A stretch of DNA of 64,000 nucleotides from Cupriavidus sp. (GCA_031181345.1 JAPSLC010000007.1:62001-126000), one strand, 5' to 3'; counted from the stretch's first letter, positions 1 to 8,431 are shown. The notes: generated by a model not told the origin, from the sequence alone. Numbers and translations: made by a program.

Positions 1-2
1 TC

Positions 3-521
3 GACCTGGAGGCGATCATCTTCGGCGGCGAGTCGCTGGCACCCGGCTCCGGCGGCAGATCACTGGCAGAGGCCGCGGCGGCCGAGGCCGTCCGCAAGCG
101 CGAGCTGGAGCAGCCTTCGGCGAGCCCCGGTTCCTATCGGCACGGCGCGATCATCCTTCTCAGCGATGGCCGCCGCACCACTGGCCCGGACCCTATCGAT
201 GCCGCCCGCATGGCCGCGCAGCGCGGCGTGCGGGTCTATACCGTGGGCTTCGGTACGCCGCTTGAGGAAGGGGCGCCAGTGCCGGGCCTTTCTTCCCCCG
301 TGCAACTGGACGAGAGCACCTTGCGGCAGGTCGCGATGCTGACTGATGGGGAGTACTTTCAGGCCAGCTCGGCGGCTGATTTGACGCAGGTTTATCGGCG
401 GTTGAGTAGCCGGTTGGCGCTGGAGCGGAAGGAGGTTGAGGTCAGTGCGTTGTTGGCGGCGGGGGCGGTGGTGCTGTTGATCTTGGCGTGTGGGTTGTCG
501 GTGGTTTGGTTTCGGCGGTGA
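3..521 (+). CDS. von Willebrand factor A (vWA) domain membrane protein, 5' truncated
   Basis: The open frame enters from the left edge, so only the C-terminal 172 residues are visible. They contain the end of a vWA fold: a hydrophobic strand followed by LSDGRRTTGPD, then a helix and VRVYTVGFGT, the usual last strand of BatA/BatB-like proteins. One hydrophobic helix (about 20 residues) ends the protein just before WFRR, so the domain is probably periplasmic and tethered by a C-terminal membrane anchor. Family members of this kind sit in MoxR/Bat or aerotolerance-type operons; the partner genes would be outside the window. The MIDAS DxSxS motif is upstream of the edge and cannot be checked. Confidence 0.8.
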   Translation, partial: DLEAIIFGGESLAPGSGGRSLAEAAAAEAVRKRELEQPSASPGSYRHGAIILLSDGRRTTGPDPIDAARMAAQRGVRVYTVGFGTPLEEGAPVPGLSSPVQLDESTLRQVAMLTDGEYFQASSAADLTQVYRRLSSRLALERKEVEVSALLAAGAVVLLILACGLSVVWFRR

Positions 522-735
522 GGGGAAGCGGGGGCTAGCAGTTCGACTTGTGACATTCTGCGCCTCCCTATGCCGTCGTTCATGCGGTGGTCACAGGCCG
601 ATTGCGCGCTGGAATGCTATGATCGAACTTAAATTCGACGATGGTTTGAACAAAAAATGAGGCTGCTGACGCATCGTTTTGAGGTGGTGCCCCTCACGAT
701 AAATAGTGTCAAGTCATAGCCTGGAAATACTCAAA

Positions 736-855
736 ATGATGGATTGGTTCCCTGTAGTCTTTATCGTGTTCAAGGTTCTCGTGCTCGGCACGGGCATGTT
801 CTTCGCCATCAAGTGGCATTACGACAAGGGAAGAAGGAATGACAAAACCAGCTGA
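736..855 (+). CDS. 39-residue single-span membrane microprotein
   Basis: A short reading frame begins MMDWFPVVFIVF and ends with a charged tail KWHYDKGRRNDKTS. About 21 uninterrupted hydrophobic residues (positions 5-26) form one convincing membrane span, and the positive tail predicts an N-out/C-in topology. A weak purine stretch (TGGAAA) lies about nine bases before the start. The composition is typical of a real membrane microprotein and not of random high-GC frames, which are arginine- and alanine-rich. I do not recognise a named family. It stands alone between the vWA gene and the leftward cupin gene. Confidence 0.55.
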   Translation: MMDWFPVVFIVFKVLVLGTGMFFAIKWHYDKGRRNDKTS

Positions 856-1058
856 CCCTCGCTGAAAGCGGGCAGTTGGCGTGAAGAGGCTAAATTGAAA
901 ATTGGCGCGAAACATCGGCGCCAAATGTAGACACAAAAATTCGGAGACTGAAGCTGTCACCTGCGCAGTTGCTTCTAATGACCGCTTCTGGCGGGCTCGG
1001 TCGCTGAGCTGCCGCGTTGCTTGGCTCGAGTGGTGGGGATTACTCGCCAGCGGGAAGC

Positions 1059-1577
1059 TTAACGACTGTTCAACCGCCGCAGCAGATCGGCATTTTGGGG
1101 ATGCGATGTGGCCAGTGCTGACACGTCGGCCAGTTCGAATTCGCTGAACTCAAAACCGGGCGCCACCGTGCAACCCGCCAAGGCGTACCCGGCTTCGGTC
1201 GAACCGGGCACTCTTTCGGCGGCAAACCAGCAGCCAGCCGGCACCACGGCCTGGAACACCGCGCCCGGATGCACCAGCGGGTTGCCAAGCCGATGTGTGG
1301 CGAGCGCGCCGTCTGCGGCCAGCCAATGAACATGAATCGGGTCGCCGGCGTAGAAATGCCATGCCTCATCCGCACCGATACGATGCCAAGTTGAGTAAGC
1401 ATCGCCGCACAGCAGGTAGTAGATCGCGGTCGAGGCCGAACGCTCCGCGCCATCGCCAGCGCGCAGCACCCGGGCCGAATCGCGGAAGGTTTCTCGGTAG
1501 AAGCCGCCTTCTGGGTGTGGCACCAGACCAAGTTCGTCAATCAAACGTTGTTGCGGGGTATCCGATGTCGAGGCCAT
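1059..1577 (-). CDS. Cupin superfamily protein, DUF985 (cupin_5) type
   Basis: The 172-residue protein starts at MASTSDTPQ and has the DUF985 signature in order: ELGLVPHPEGGFYRETFRD near the N-terminus, STAIYYLL, then WHRIGADEAWHFYAGDP with the cupin metal-type histidines, and PGFEFSEFELAD at the end. Length and layout match stand-alone DUF985 proteins, a cupin family whose members are mostly of unknown function; some act on sugar-like or small ligands. A longer frame upstream adds 33 arginine-rich residues that look spurious, so I chose the start that puts the conserved PQQRLIDELGL ten residues in. No operon partner is visible. Confidence 0.85.
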   Translation of the reverse strand: MASTSDTPQQRLIDELGLVPHPEGGFYRETFRDSARVLRAGDGAERSASTAIYYLLCGDAYSTWHRIGADEAWHFYAGDPIHVHWLAADGALATHRLGNPLVHPGAVFQAVVPAGCWFAAERVPGSTEAGYALAGCTVAPGFEFSEFELADVSALATSHPQNADLLRRLNSR

Positions 1578-2336
1578 GGCGGGATGCGTGCGGTGGAGGA
1601 TGGCGGGCCACCAACTTATCACGGCGCGTTTTAGCGTGCAGGCCATGTGCTTCGTCGTGGCGTTCATCATAATCAAACGGATGCCATGTTACAGGGTTGA
1701 ACCGACACCTGAACGTCCGCCCGGGACGCATATAAGCGGCGGCTTTTGGCCGGAATCGGCCTCCAGCACCAGAGCTCTGCAGTCGCCCCAACGACCCCCG
1801 CGCTCGCTTCTGCTGCGGAGCTCGGAAAACAGGCAAGAGCACCGAGTGCGTCAAGCTAGCCGAGCGACGCACTTTGTTTGGTTGCATGTAAAACCCGCTT
1901 TCGCCGCCACGTTCGATCGATGAAGCCTTCGTTCGCCGCCTGGTGTGTGTTCCAAAGGCCGAATCATCGAGCCCGGTCGAAGCGATCCATCGGTGAACTG
2001 GCCGGCATACTGACTCGAAAGATGTGCCCAGGCGTGGAGCCGGCTCGGCGCTCCAGTGGCCGCTCAAGATGGATTGCTAACTTGGGGTTCATCGGTAGTT
2101 CAGTGCATGCCATTCGCGTTCATTCTGCCGATGACACGGCTCGTGAAAAATCGGATTCCGACCTTCCAGGAGCCGCTCCCTAAGTTCGCATTCTAATAAC
2201 ATTGGTGATCCGTTTGTCCCACCCTGCACACGACTCTGGCGCGCCGGGTCAGTGCCACCGCCCGACGGGAAACTTGGCAGGGTAGACTGAAAGATCAAGC
2301 ACGAAGACTGAATCTATTTTTGGGAATCGATTCTCG
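1578..2336. other. Gene-poor stretch of about 760 bases
   Basis: No reading frame here looks like a protein on either strand. The open frames (for example 1878-2183 and 2089-2298) have shuffled, arginine- and serine-rich translations without any motif. Base composition drops toward the right, into the lower-GC nuclease genes, so this may be decayed DNA at an island edge. I saw no inverted repeats of insertion-sequence type. Confidence 0.4.
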
Positions 2337-3041
2337 ATGGCAAAAAAATACGATGCATTTGAGGCGCATCTCAGAGGGTTGACCGGAGACACCTTAAGGC
2401 TTACGTACGACCAAATTCGCGAATACAGTGGTCTGGGAGCGCTACCCAAATCCGTTTATGCCTACCCGCACCAATACCTCAGTAGCTCAAAGTCGCAGCC
2501 TATCCCTGCCGCGTGGCAGCGCGCAGGATGGAGAAAGTTCAATCACAACTACGATGAGCAGTACATCGACCTGCATCGTACCGTCCCACTGGAAGCGGTG
2601 ACGCTGGCCGATGACACCGCCGACGATGGTGTGAGTAACGAGAATCGGCAACTTGTGAGCGTCAAAACGAGACGTGGCCAGCCCGACTTCCGCGCCCGTC
2701 TCCTGCGCGCTTACGGGAACACCTGCGCCATTACAGGCTCAACTGTCGCGCCGCTTCTGGAGGCTGCTCACATCGTGCCACACGCCTACGAAACAAACTA
2801 CTCCACCTCAAACGGACTGCCCCTACGTGCGGACATTCACACCCTGTTCGACCTTCATCTAATCGCTATAGATCCGGACGGCCAAGTGGTCGTCTCAGGA
2901 CGCCTTCAAGGTACGGAGTATGCCCAGTACCAATTCCAGCGCCTTAAGGCTTTTCCGGAGGCTCCTGCTGACCAGCCGTCCGTGGAGGGGCTGAAACGCC
3001 ATCACGACCTGTTCCTCGCTATTGAAACAGAACAATATTAA
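2337..3041 (+). CDS. HNH endonuclease with N-terminal DUF7662-like domain
   Basis: The 234-residue protein has two parts. Residues 5-80 (YDAFEAHLRGL, TYDQIREYSGLGALPKSV, AAWQRAGW) resemble the DUF7662 fold, a presumed nucleic-acid or specificity domain often found alone in restriction-like loci. Residues 118-180 form an HNH_2 domain: C130, AAHIVPHA with H145 and H149, SNGLPLRADIHTLFDLH with N159, H168 and H174. This is the metal and catalytic pattern of HNH nucleases of the McrA-like or putative restriction kind. GC is lower than in later genes of the window. It lies 93 bases upstream of a second nuclease in the same orientation, so a two-gene restriction or defence unit is plausible. The ribosome site is weak. 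Confidence 0.8.
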   Translation: MAKKYDAFEAHLRGLTGDTLRLTYDQIREYSGLGALPKSVYAYPHQYLSSSKSQPIPAAWQRAGWRKFNHNYDEQYIDLHRTVPLEAVTLADDTADDGVSNENRQLVSVKTRRGQPDFRARLLRAYGNTCAITGSTVAPLLEAAHIVPHAYETNYSTSNGLPLRADIHTLFDLHLIAIDPDGQVVVSGRLQGTEYAQYQFQRLKAFPEAPADQPSVEGLKRHHDLFLAIETEQY

Positions 3042-3134
3042 TGATGTCGGCTTTCGTTGCAGCGGGACGGCGGTGACGTTCAAAGGCAGGGCGCACCTGG
3101 GGGGTTGTAGAACAAGAGGATCGACACAACGAAA

Positions 3135-4052
3135 ATGCTAGACACGGGAAAACTCGATCTCTCAGAGATCGAAGGCGGTAATCAGTTCGAGCACTTTACA
3201 GCAGATTTTCTCAGCTGCTTGGGATATGAGATTCTGCAACGTCCTGGTGAGGGGCCGGATGGCGGAAAGGACATGATCGCTGCAAGACCTGCCTTGGCCC
3301 ATGAGCAAAGGGAGCAAACTCTCGTCCTCGTCAGCTGCAAGCACTACGGCAGAGCCGTTGGGATCGGTGACGAAGAGAACATTGTCGACCGCCTGTACGA
3401 ACACGACTGTGATGCGTTCCTAGGCGTCTATTCCAGCCATCCCAGTCAAGCACTCACCCACCGGTTCGATCGGCTTAGGGCACCCTTCCGCCGACGCCCG
3501 GCCATGGAAATCGACTATTTCACAGGGGAAGAAATAAAAAGAAGGTTGCTTGAAACCGCGGATGGGGAGCGTCTTATACGCCAATACTTGCCTCTCTCTC
3601 ATCTGGGCTATTTGCGCGCGACAACGGAGAGCTTCGTGTTTGAGCGGCGCCCAGTGATTGAGTGCCATGAATGTAAAGTCGATCTCCTTCAGAAATTTGA
3701 GGGGACGATCGTTTACAAGATGACGTACGATACGATTGGCGCGCCAAACGGTCACCGCTTGCAAGATATCATTGCTTGCTGCACAGCCCACCAGCCTAGG
3801 GGACTCCCAGCTGCGTCAATTATTCGCCCGATCGAGCAACTGATACAGCCGGCTACGTTCATCCAGCTGATACATCAGGACATGAACTTTCAGGCCCTTC
3901 GGCCGCCGTTCTTCAGCGGTATTGAAGTCCACAGAAAATGGGTGCATCTAGTCCACTCCCTGTTCTATTTCGTTGCACGGGGACGGTCACAGCCTGTCCA
4001 GCCGGACGGCGAGCTTCTACTGAAGCAACCCCGAGTCAAGTACGGGCTCTAA
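3135..4052 (+). CDS. Mrr-like restriction endonuclease (PD-(D/E)XK fold)
   Basis: The N-terminal 75 residues match the Mrr catalytic domain: an acidic helix (EGGNQFEHFTADFLSCLGYE), then GEGPDGGKD with D46 as the likely metal ligand, then LVLVSCKHYG with K69. In this family the middle position is usually Q-x-K or E-x-K; here it is S-x-K. The remaining 230 residues have no motif I recognise and may recognise DNA or a partner. Sampled lines are 52-53 percent GC, against about 73 percent in the box genes, which suggests horizontal acquisition. Together with the upstream HNH gene it looks like a small defence or type IV restriction locus; no methyltransferase is present. Confidence 0.75.
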   Translation: MLDTGKLDLSEIEGGNQFEHFTADFLSCLGYEILQRPGEGPDGGKDMIAARPALAHEQREQTLVLVSCKHYGRAVGIGDEENIVDRLYEHDCDAFLGVYSSHPSQALTHRFDRLRAPFRRRPAMEIDYFTGEEIKRRLLETADGERLIRQYLPLSHLGYLRATTESFVFERRPVIECHECKVDLLQKFEGTIVYKMTYDTIGAPNGHRLQDIIACCTAHQPRGLPAASIIRPIEQLIQPATFIQLIHQDMNFQALRPPFFSGIEVHRKWVHLVHSLFYFVARGRSQPVQPDGELLLKQPRVKYGL

Positions 4053-4488
4053 GGCCATGGTCGCGCGCGGACCGGACACTTCCTCGCCAAGCCTGACCAA
4101 GAGCCCGCCTGGGAATTAAGCAGCCAATCGCACTCCAGGGATGCTGATGGGCCTTTATCGGGCGTCCTTCGGTTTGCCGCCCTTCGGCCAGTCTTTAACG
4201 CGCTCAGCATAGTCAGATCGCGGCTGCGTCGTGAAATACGCCGAGAAATTCAGGCATCCTGGGCGCTCAAACTACCCTACTGGAAAGAGCGATTCTCAGA
4301 CGAGGAAGCAGTGAGATGCGACGGCGGGCGAACGTCCTCTCATGGCCGATGGCCGACGGACAATATCGGCTTTCAGACGACGGCCCACCCTATTGGCCAG
4401 TCACGATAGCCGGCGTGCAACGAATTCCGCCGGGTAAGTGGCTCTGTAACAATGTGCCCGGTTCATCCAGGAGCCTAGAGAGGGGCGT
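4053..4488. other. Intergenic region with a possible gene remnant
   Basis: No intact gene is seen. On the minus strand 4155-4271 stays open without a start codon and reads like a protein end (SAYFTTQPRSDYAERVKDWP, stop at 4155-4157), with a stop codon immediately upstream, so it may be the tail of a deleted gene. The last 20 bases hold the AGAGAGGGG ribosome site of the next gene. Confidence 0.35.
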
Positions 4489-5013
4489 ATGCAGATAGAA
4501 CGTGTCGACAGAATCGCGCCAGAGGCGTTGGCCGCGGAAGACTTCTCCTTTGACATAGAGTATGAGGCGGTCGCCCCATTTGATGGGCCGGGCATGCCGA
4601 ACGTGGTGCCAGTTGCGCCACGGACAAAGTCCTACGGTTTTGATGAATCGTTATCCGAACCGGACTTGGATTCAGGCCGCTTGTTGCTCGCGGCGAAAGA
4701 CGGATTGCCTGTTGCAGGCTACTTGCTGGCCACCCCAGGGTGGAATGGCTGCGCGAGCATTGACGACATTGCCATATCACGCCGTTACCGTCGCATGGGC
4801 ATCGGCAGACGTTTCATGGACGAAGCCGTGGCGTGGGCGGCGGCCTTGAACCTCGGAGCGATCCGACTTGAAACCCAATCGTCCAACGTGTCAGCTTGCC
4901 GCTTCTATGCACGGTACGGCTTTGTGCTGGGCGGGTATGACCGCTACCTGTACAGCCAGCTAGACGAGGACGTCAGGGATGATGTCGCGTTGTACTGGTA
5001 TCTGTTCCTGTAG
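4489..5013 (+). CDS. GNAT acetyltransferase, streptothricin acetyltransferase (Sat) like
   Basis: The 174-residue protein has a GNAT core whose acetyl-CoA site is RRYRRMGIG (residues 98-106). Around it are blocks that I recognise from streptothricin acetyltransferases: WNGCASIDDIAIS, LETQSSNVSACRFYARYGF, LGGYDRYLY and the terminal ALYWYLF. Sat enzymes acetylate the beta-lysine amine of streptothricin antibiotics and inactivate them in the cytosol. Length matches Sat (about 175 residues). A good ribosome site (AGAGAGGGG) precedes the start. The gene stands alone, with no integron or transposon marks, so it may be a chromosomal relative with another natural amine substrate. Confidence 0.8.
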   Translation: MQIERVDRIAPEALAAEDFSFDIEYEAVAPFDGPGMPNVVPVAPRTKSYGFDESLSEPDLDSGRLLLAAKDGLPVAGYLLATPGWNGCASIDDIAISRRYRRMGIGRRFMDEAVAWAAALNLGAIRLETQSSNVSACRFYARYGFVLGGYDRYLYSQLDEDVRDDVALYWYLFL

Positions 5014-5114
5014 TCCGCAAACTTGGCCTATTGCCGACGCGAAATGCCTGGTCCTGACCGAAAGCCGACGGCACGAACTAGCTCTTAATCGTCCGCTACT
5101 GCCGAAATGGTCAG

Positions 5115-5519
5115 CTATCGCGGGTCGAAACTGAGTTCCAGTCGCGTGCCGCCCGGCTCCATCAACATGGCATGCCACTTGGGACCGTTGCCGGACAGCT
5201 CCGGCGCAAATTCAACCTGGACACCGGGATAAGCGCGAACACGTTCGAAGAGGCTGTCGAGCGACGGCCGATCCGGAACCTTCAATGCAAGGTGGTGTAG
5301 GCCAACGGTGTTCTTGCGATCGAAAGGCGCGAACGCCGTTGTATCCGCGACTTGCCACAGCGTGATCTTCGCCGTCCCGTCCGTTACGTACGCCGCAGGG
5401 TAAGCCGGGTTGCTGCCGAATACGCGCCACCCCAGGCATTCCGTAAAGAAGCGCGTCGAGACTTCGAGATTTGCAACGGTAAGGCCAATGTGGTCGATGC
5501 CTAGAGTCGCGGCAGTCAT
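5115..5519 (-). CDS. VOC family (glyoxalase/dioxygenase fold) protein
   Basis: A single-unit vicinal-oxygen-chelate protein of 134 residues. It opens with LGIDHIGLTVANLEVSTRFF and closes with AMLMEPGGTRLELSFDPR, and LHHLALKVPD starts the second beta-alpha-beta module. The likely metal ligands are the histidines of DHIGL and HHLAL and the last E of RLEL. An alternative start five codons upstream (5534) is possible; I prefer MTAATLG because it puts the first strand at the usual distance. The substrate cannot be read from the sequence. It is divergent from the ParD-like/map pair. Confidence 0.8.
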   Translation of the reverse strand: MTAATLGIDHIGLTVANLEVSTRFFTECLGWRVFGSNPAYPAAYVTDGTAKITLWQVADTTAFAPFDRKNTVGLHHLALKVPDRPSLDSLFERVRAYPGVQVEFAPELSGNGPKWHAMLMEPGGTRLELSFDPR

Positions 5520-5615
5520 TGCGTCTATCTCCATTCTTTATGTTGGCTGGCGGAGATTGTGGCATGACCGAATGGCCTCGAACAGGCGAAACCACTTGCG
5601 CTGTCAACGGCATCG

Positions 5616-5645
5616 CGTATATGATCCATATACGTTTCATATATG
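5616..5645. promoter_or_regulatory. Palindromic operator candidate for the parD-like/map operon
   Basis: A perfect 8-base inverted repeat, CGTATATG-ATC-CATATACG (5616-5634), is followed at once by the palindrome CATATATG (5638-5645). It ends nine bases before the ParD-like start, where an autorepressor would be expected to bind. Confidence 0.5.
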
Positions 5646-5653
5646 GTATCGAA

Positions 5654-5866
5654 ATGGGCATAGTGAATATCGACGACGATCTGCACGATCAAATTCGCAA
5701 GGCGAGCGCTGTGTCGTGCCGATCGATCAATGCGCAAGCGGCGTTCTGGATCAAGATCGGCATGCTGTGCGAAATGAATCCGACGCAGAGCTTCAATGAG
5801 GTCGTGGCTGGCGAATTGCGGGCGGCCGGCGTAGCGCCGCAGGCCATCAAGGTCGCGTCGACATGA
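5654..5866 (+). CDS. ParD-like antitoxin-family protein (DUF3423)
   Basis: A 70-residue protein beginning MGIVNIDDDLHDQIRKAS, which is the beta-strand plus first helix of a ribbon-helix-helix DNA-binding domain, followed by SCRSINAQAAFWIKIGM (second helix) and a short C-terminal arm. This is the pattern of the ParD-like family PF11903. The ATG at 5654 was chosen over an upstream in-frame start because the RHH strand must be near the N-terminus. Its stop overlaps the start of the next gene (ATGA), so the two are translationally coupled. Members of this family commonly neighbour a methionine aminopeptidase and not a ParE toxin. The inverted repeats just upstream are a natural autoregulatory operator. 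Confidence 0.75.
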   Translation: MGIVNIDDDLHDQIRKASAVSCRSINAQAAFWIKIGMLCEMNPTQSFNEVVAGELRAAGVAPQAIKVAST

Positions 5867-6636
5867 CAAAGCGGCCAGAAGAAATTGCCATCATGGCGGA
5901 GTCGGGCAGATTGCTGGCGCAGGTGTTCGGCCATCTGGATCGGCTCAATTTGATCGGCATGTCGACCATGCAAGTCAACGACCTGGTTGAGAGCTTGATC
6001 GTCGATGAGCTGCAAGCGCGCCCCGCAAGCAAAGGGCAGTACGGCTATGCCTACGCGCTGAACTCATCCCGCAATAACGTGGTTTGCCACGGTGTTCCCT
6101 CTGCGTCGGACGTCTTGCAGAACGGCGATATCGTCAACTTCGATATCACGTTGGAGAAGAACGGCTATATCGCCGATTCCAGCAAGACGTACCTTGTTGG
6201 CGAGGTGTCATCACTGGCCAGGCGCCTCGTGCAGGTTACCTACGAAGCCATGTGGAAGGGAATTCAGACCGTTCGTCCGGGCGCCAGGCTCGGCGACGTG
6301 GGGCACGCGATCGAGCGGCACGCCAGCAGGCATGGCTATTCGGTCGTTAGGGAATATTGCGGGCATGGCATCGGGCGTGAAATGCACGAACCTCCCGAAG
6401 TCCTGCATTGGGGAAGGCCGCGGACAGGGTTGGTGCTGCGTGAAGGCATGGTGTTCACCATCGAACCGATGATCAACCAAGGCGGGCATGCTGTCCGGAC
6501 AGAAGACGATGGCTGGACGGTGGTGACGCGCGATGGCCAACTGTCCGCGCAATTCGAGCACACGGTGGCGGTGACGCGAAACGGCGTGCGAGTCTTGACG
6601 TTGCGTCCTGATGAAAGGGTGCCGAATTTCGCCTGA
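5863..6636 (+). CDS. map: Type I methionine aminopeptidase
   Basis: The enzyme removes the initiator methionine from nascent proteins in the cytosol. The 257-residue length is normal for the bacterial type I form without zinc-finger extension. All metal ligands and the substrate histidine are visible in order: VVCHGVPS, NFDITL and GYIADSSKTY (two aspartates), YCGHGIGREMHEPP, FTIEPMI and QFEHTVAVT. It is probably a second, accessory copy, because the housekeeping map gene usually lies near rpsB and not behind a ParD-like gene. It overlaps that gene by four bases. Confidence 0.9.
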   Translation: MTKRPEEIAIMAESGRLLAQVFGHLDRLNLIGMSTMQVNDLVESLIVDELQARPASKGQYGYAYALNSSRNNVVCHGVPSASDVLQNGDIVNFDITLEKNGYIADSSKTYLVGEVSSLARRLVQVTYEAMWKGIQTVRPGARLGDVGHAIERHASRHGYSVVREYCGHGIGREMHEPPEVLHWGRPRTGLVLREGMVFTIEPMINQGGHAVRTEDDGWTVVTRDGQLSAQFEHTVAVTRNGVRVLTLRPDERVPNFA

Positions 6637-6722
6637 TGATGGCGTGGTAGAGTCGATCGTTGTTCTGCTTTCACTCCGCAGCTCATCACAACGAGATGGA
6701 AAGCGCCACCGATAGGCCTAAT

Positions 6723-7298
6723 ATGACCACGCAGATTCCGGCAATCGATCCCGCAAGAACCGCTCTGTTGGTCATGCACTATCAGACCGACATCCTGGAG
6801 TTGTTTCCCTCGGTTGCGCCCGCGTTGCTCGCTAATACGCGCAAGCTGTGCGACGCCGCACGGGAAAAAGGTGTCAGCGTCTATTTCGCGAAATTCCACT
6901 TCAGTCCCGGCTATCCGGAAGTCAGCCCGCTGAACAAGAACGGGCAGGGCGTCAAGCAGCTCGGCCTTTTCGTCGAAGATCGAATCTCGCCGGAGCTTGG
7001 CCGGCAGGCCAATGAACCGGTCATCATCGCGCATCGTGCCAGCGTGTTCTTCGGTACCGATTTGCAGGTGAGGCTATCCGCGCAAGGCATCGATACGCTG
7101 ATCATGGTCGGCGTTGCGTCGACCGGCGTGATGCTGTCTTCGGTCGCGTACGCAAGCGATGCGGATTTCCGGCTGTTCACGGTCAAGGATTGCTGCTACG
7201 ACCCGGATCAGGTCGTGCACGATCATCTCTTTGCGACTGCATTCGAGTCGCGGACGACGGTGCTGTCGTTGGCGGATGCGTTGGCATTGCTTGGCTGA
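6723..7298 (+). CDS. Isochorismatase-fold protein lacking the catalytic triad
   Basis: The 191-residue protein has the cysteine-hydrolase Rossmann-like fold: TALLVMHYQTDIL, then HRASVFFGTDLQ, then TLIMVGVASTGVMLSSVAYASD. Active members have Asp in the first block (xxVIDMQ), Lys before the second and Cys in the third (GVCTNVC). Here these positions read His, Ala and Val, so hydrolysis by the standard mechanism is unlikely. Related proteins with the ATSGVVLST-like third block are widespread and uncharacterised. An ATG at 6696 would add nine residues. It lies 86 bases after map in the same direction. Confidence 0.75.
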   Translation: MTTQIPAIDPARTALLVMHYQTDILELFPSVAPALLANTRKLCDAAREKGVSVYFAKFHFSPGYPEVSPLNKNGQGVKQLGLFVEDRISPELGRQANEPVIIAHRASVFFGTDLQVRLSAQGIDTLIMVGVASTGVMLSSVAYASDADFRLFTVKDCCYDPDQVVHDHLFATAFESRTTVLSLADALALLG

Positions 7299-7317
7299 TA
7301 CCGTCGCAAGATACACG

Positions 7318-7782
7318 TCAGGAGGCTGCTTTTGGCGGCGCGTGGCGTGCGAGGAACCGATCCAATTGGCCAGCGAACGCCTTACTGTCCTGCGAAGAAT
7401 ATGGTGCCGGCCCACCGGTTTCGATGCCCGAGGCGCGAAGCTGGTCCATCACCTCACGCATCGTCAAGCGCTCCTGGATATTCTCGCGGGTGAACCAAGT
7501 CCCCCTTGGATCGAGCACATGAGCACCCTTGTCCAGGGCCGCGGAGGCGAGAGGTATGTCCGCCGTAATCACGAGGTCACCGGCATTGACCAGCTCGACG
7601 ATACGGTCGTCGGCGGCGTCGAATCCAGCCGGCACCTGTACCGATTTGATGAAGCGGGAAGGTGGCGTGCGCATGTACTGATTGGCAACCAGCGTGACGC
7701 ACACTTCGACGCGTTGCGCCGCTCGGTACAGCATTTCTTTGACGACGACAGGGCAGGCATCTGCGTCAACCAGGACTTGCAT
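7318..7782 (-). CDS. YaiI/YqxD family protein (DUF188)
   Basis: The 154-residue protein starts [18 protein letters not shown], the family's hallmark acidic DADACP strand, and continues with [34 protein letters not shown] and [11 protein letters not shown], all matching the E. coli YaiI pattern. The fold is PIN-like, and a nuclease role is suspected but unproven. A start at 7815 would add 11 residues; the chosen one matches the usual N-terminus. It is divergent from the YggL gene. Confidence 0.9.
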   Translation of the reverse strand: MQVLVDADACPVVVKEMLYRAAQRVEVCVTLVANQYMRTPPSRFIKSVQVPAGFDAADDRIVELVNAGDLVITADIPLASAALDKGAHVLDPRGTWFTRENIQERLTMREVMDQLRASGIETGGPAPYSSQDSKAFAGQLDRFLARHAPPKAAS

Positions 7783-7893
7783 CGCGGTAATCCGATTGAG
7801 GTGGGGGACGGTCATGATACTGCCAGCTTGGACGGGCACTCCTTCAAGAGCTGGCACAATTGCGCCTTTCCCATGAAGCATCAAAGGATTCCC

Positions 7894-8247
7894 ATGAAGT
7901 CTTCCCGCCGCTACAACCACCGCCAACGCAAGAAGCTCCATATCGGTGAGTATCAGGAACTGGCATTCGAAGTGATGGCCGATCTCTCCGCGTCGGCACG
8001 CCAAGGCGACCCTGCGGCGCTGCTTGACCGGTTCCTTGAGGAAGCGATCGAGGCCAACGGGCTGCTGATGGCCGGCGCCATCGACGATGGCCAGCTTTCG
8101 GCCTATATCCTGCTGAACGCTGCGCGCGGCTCGGTCAGCGCCGAGCAGCGCGAAGCGGTCGAGAAGTGGCTGCTGGCATCTGGCGACTTCGAGAACGTCC
8201 GCGTTGGGCCGCTGCGGGATGCGTGGTATGGGGTGGAACAAGAATAA
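7894..8247 (+). CDS. YggL family 50S ribosome-binding protein (DUF469)
   Basis: The 117-residue protein begins with the basic stretch [25 protein letters not shown], the characteristic YggL opening, and ends with a short acidic tail after the [11 protein letters not shown] block. E. coli YggL binds the large ribosomal subunit. The start at 7894 was chosen because AAAGGA lies eight bases upstream; an ATG at 7873 has no such site. An inverted repeat just after the stop (8255-8287) may end the transcript. Confidence 0.85.
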   Translation: MKSSRRYNHRQRKKLHIGEYQELAFEVMADLSASARQGDPAALLDRFLEEAIEANGLLMAGAIDDGQLSAYILLNAARGSVSAEQREAVEKWLLASGDFENVRVGPLRDAWYGVEQE

Positions 8248-8254
8248 TTGGGCC

Positions 8255-8287
8255 GAGACAAGGCCTGTCATCGACGGGCCTTGTCTC
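8255..8287 (+). terminator. Hairpin after the yggL-like gene
   Basis: A perfect 11-base stem (GAGACAAGGCC / GGCCTTGTCTC) with an 11-base loop lies eight bases after the stop codon. There is no long T-run, so it may act as a weak terminator or a 3' end stabiliser. Confidence 0.5.
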
Positions 8288-8431
8288 AAGCAGTTTCGGC
8301 GGAGCGAGGATCGTTTCGGGTATAAAAGCAAAACGGAGCGGTACGGGGGCTGCCGTCTTGTAGTGTTGCGATTCTCAACGGCCGCCGCTCCTCTGCTAGG
8401 CGTCCGTTGGGGAGACAGGGGCGCAGCTCTG

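Noticed and set aside
1878..2183. 101-residue frame in the gene-poor stretch
   Set aside because: No motif, no ribosome site and shuffled basic composition.
4316..4498. 60-residue frame before the acetyltransferase gene
   Set aside because: It runs into the ribosome site and start of the acetyltransferase, and the translation has no protein character.
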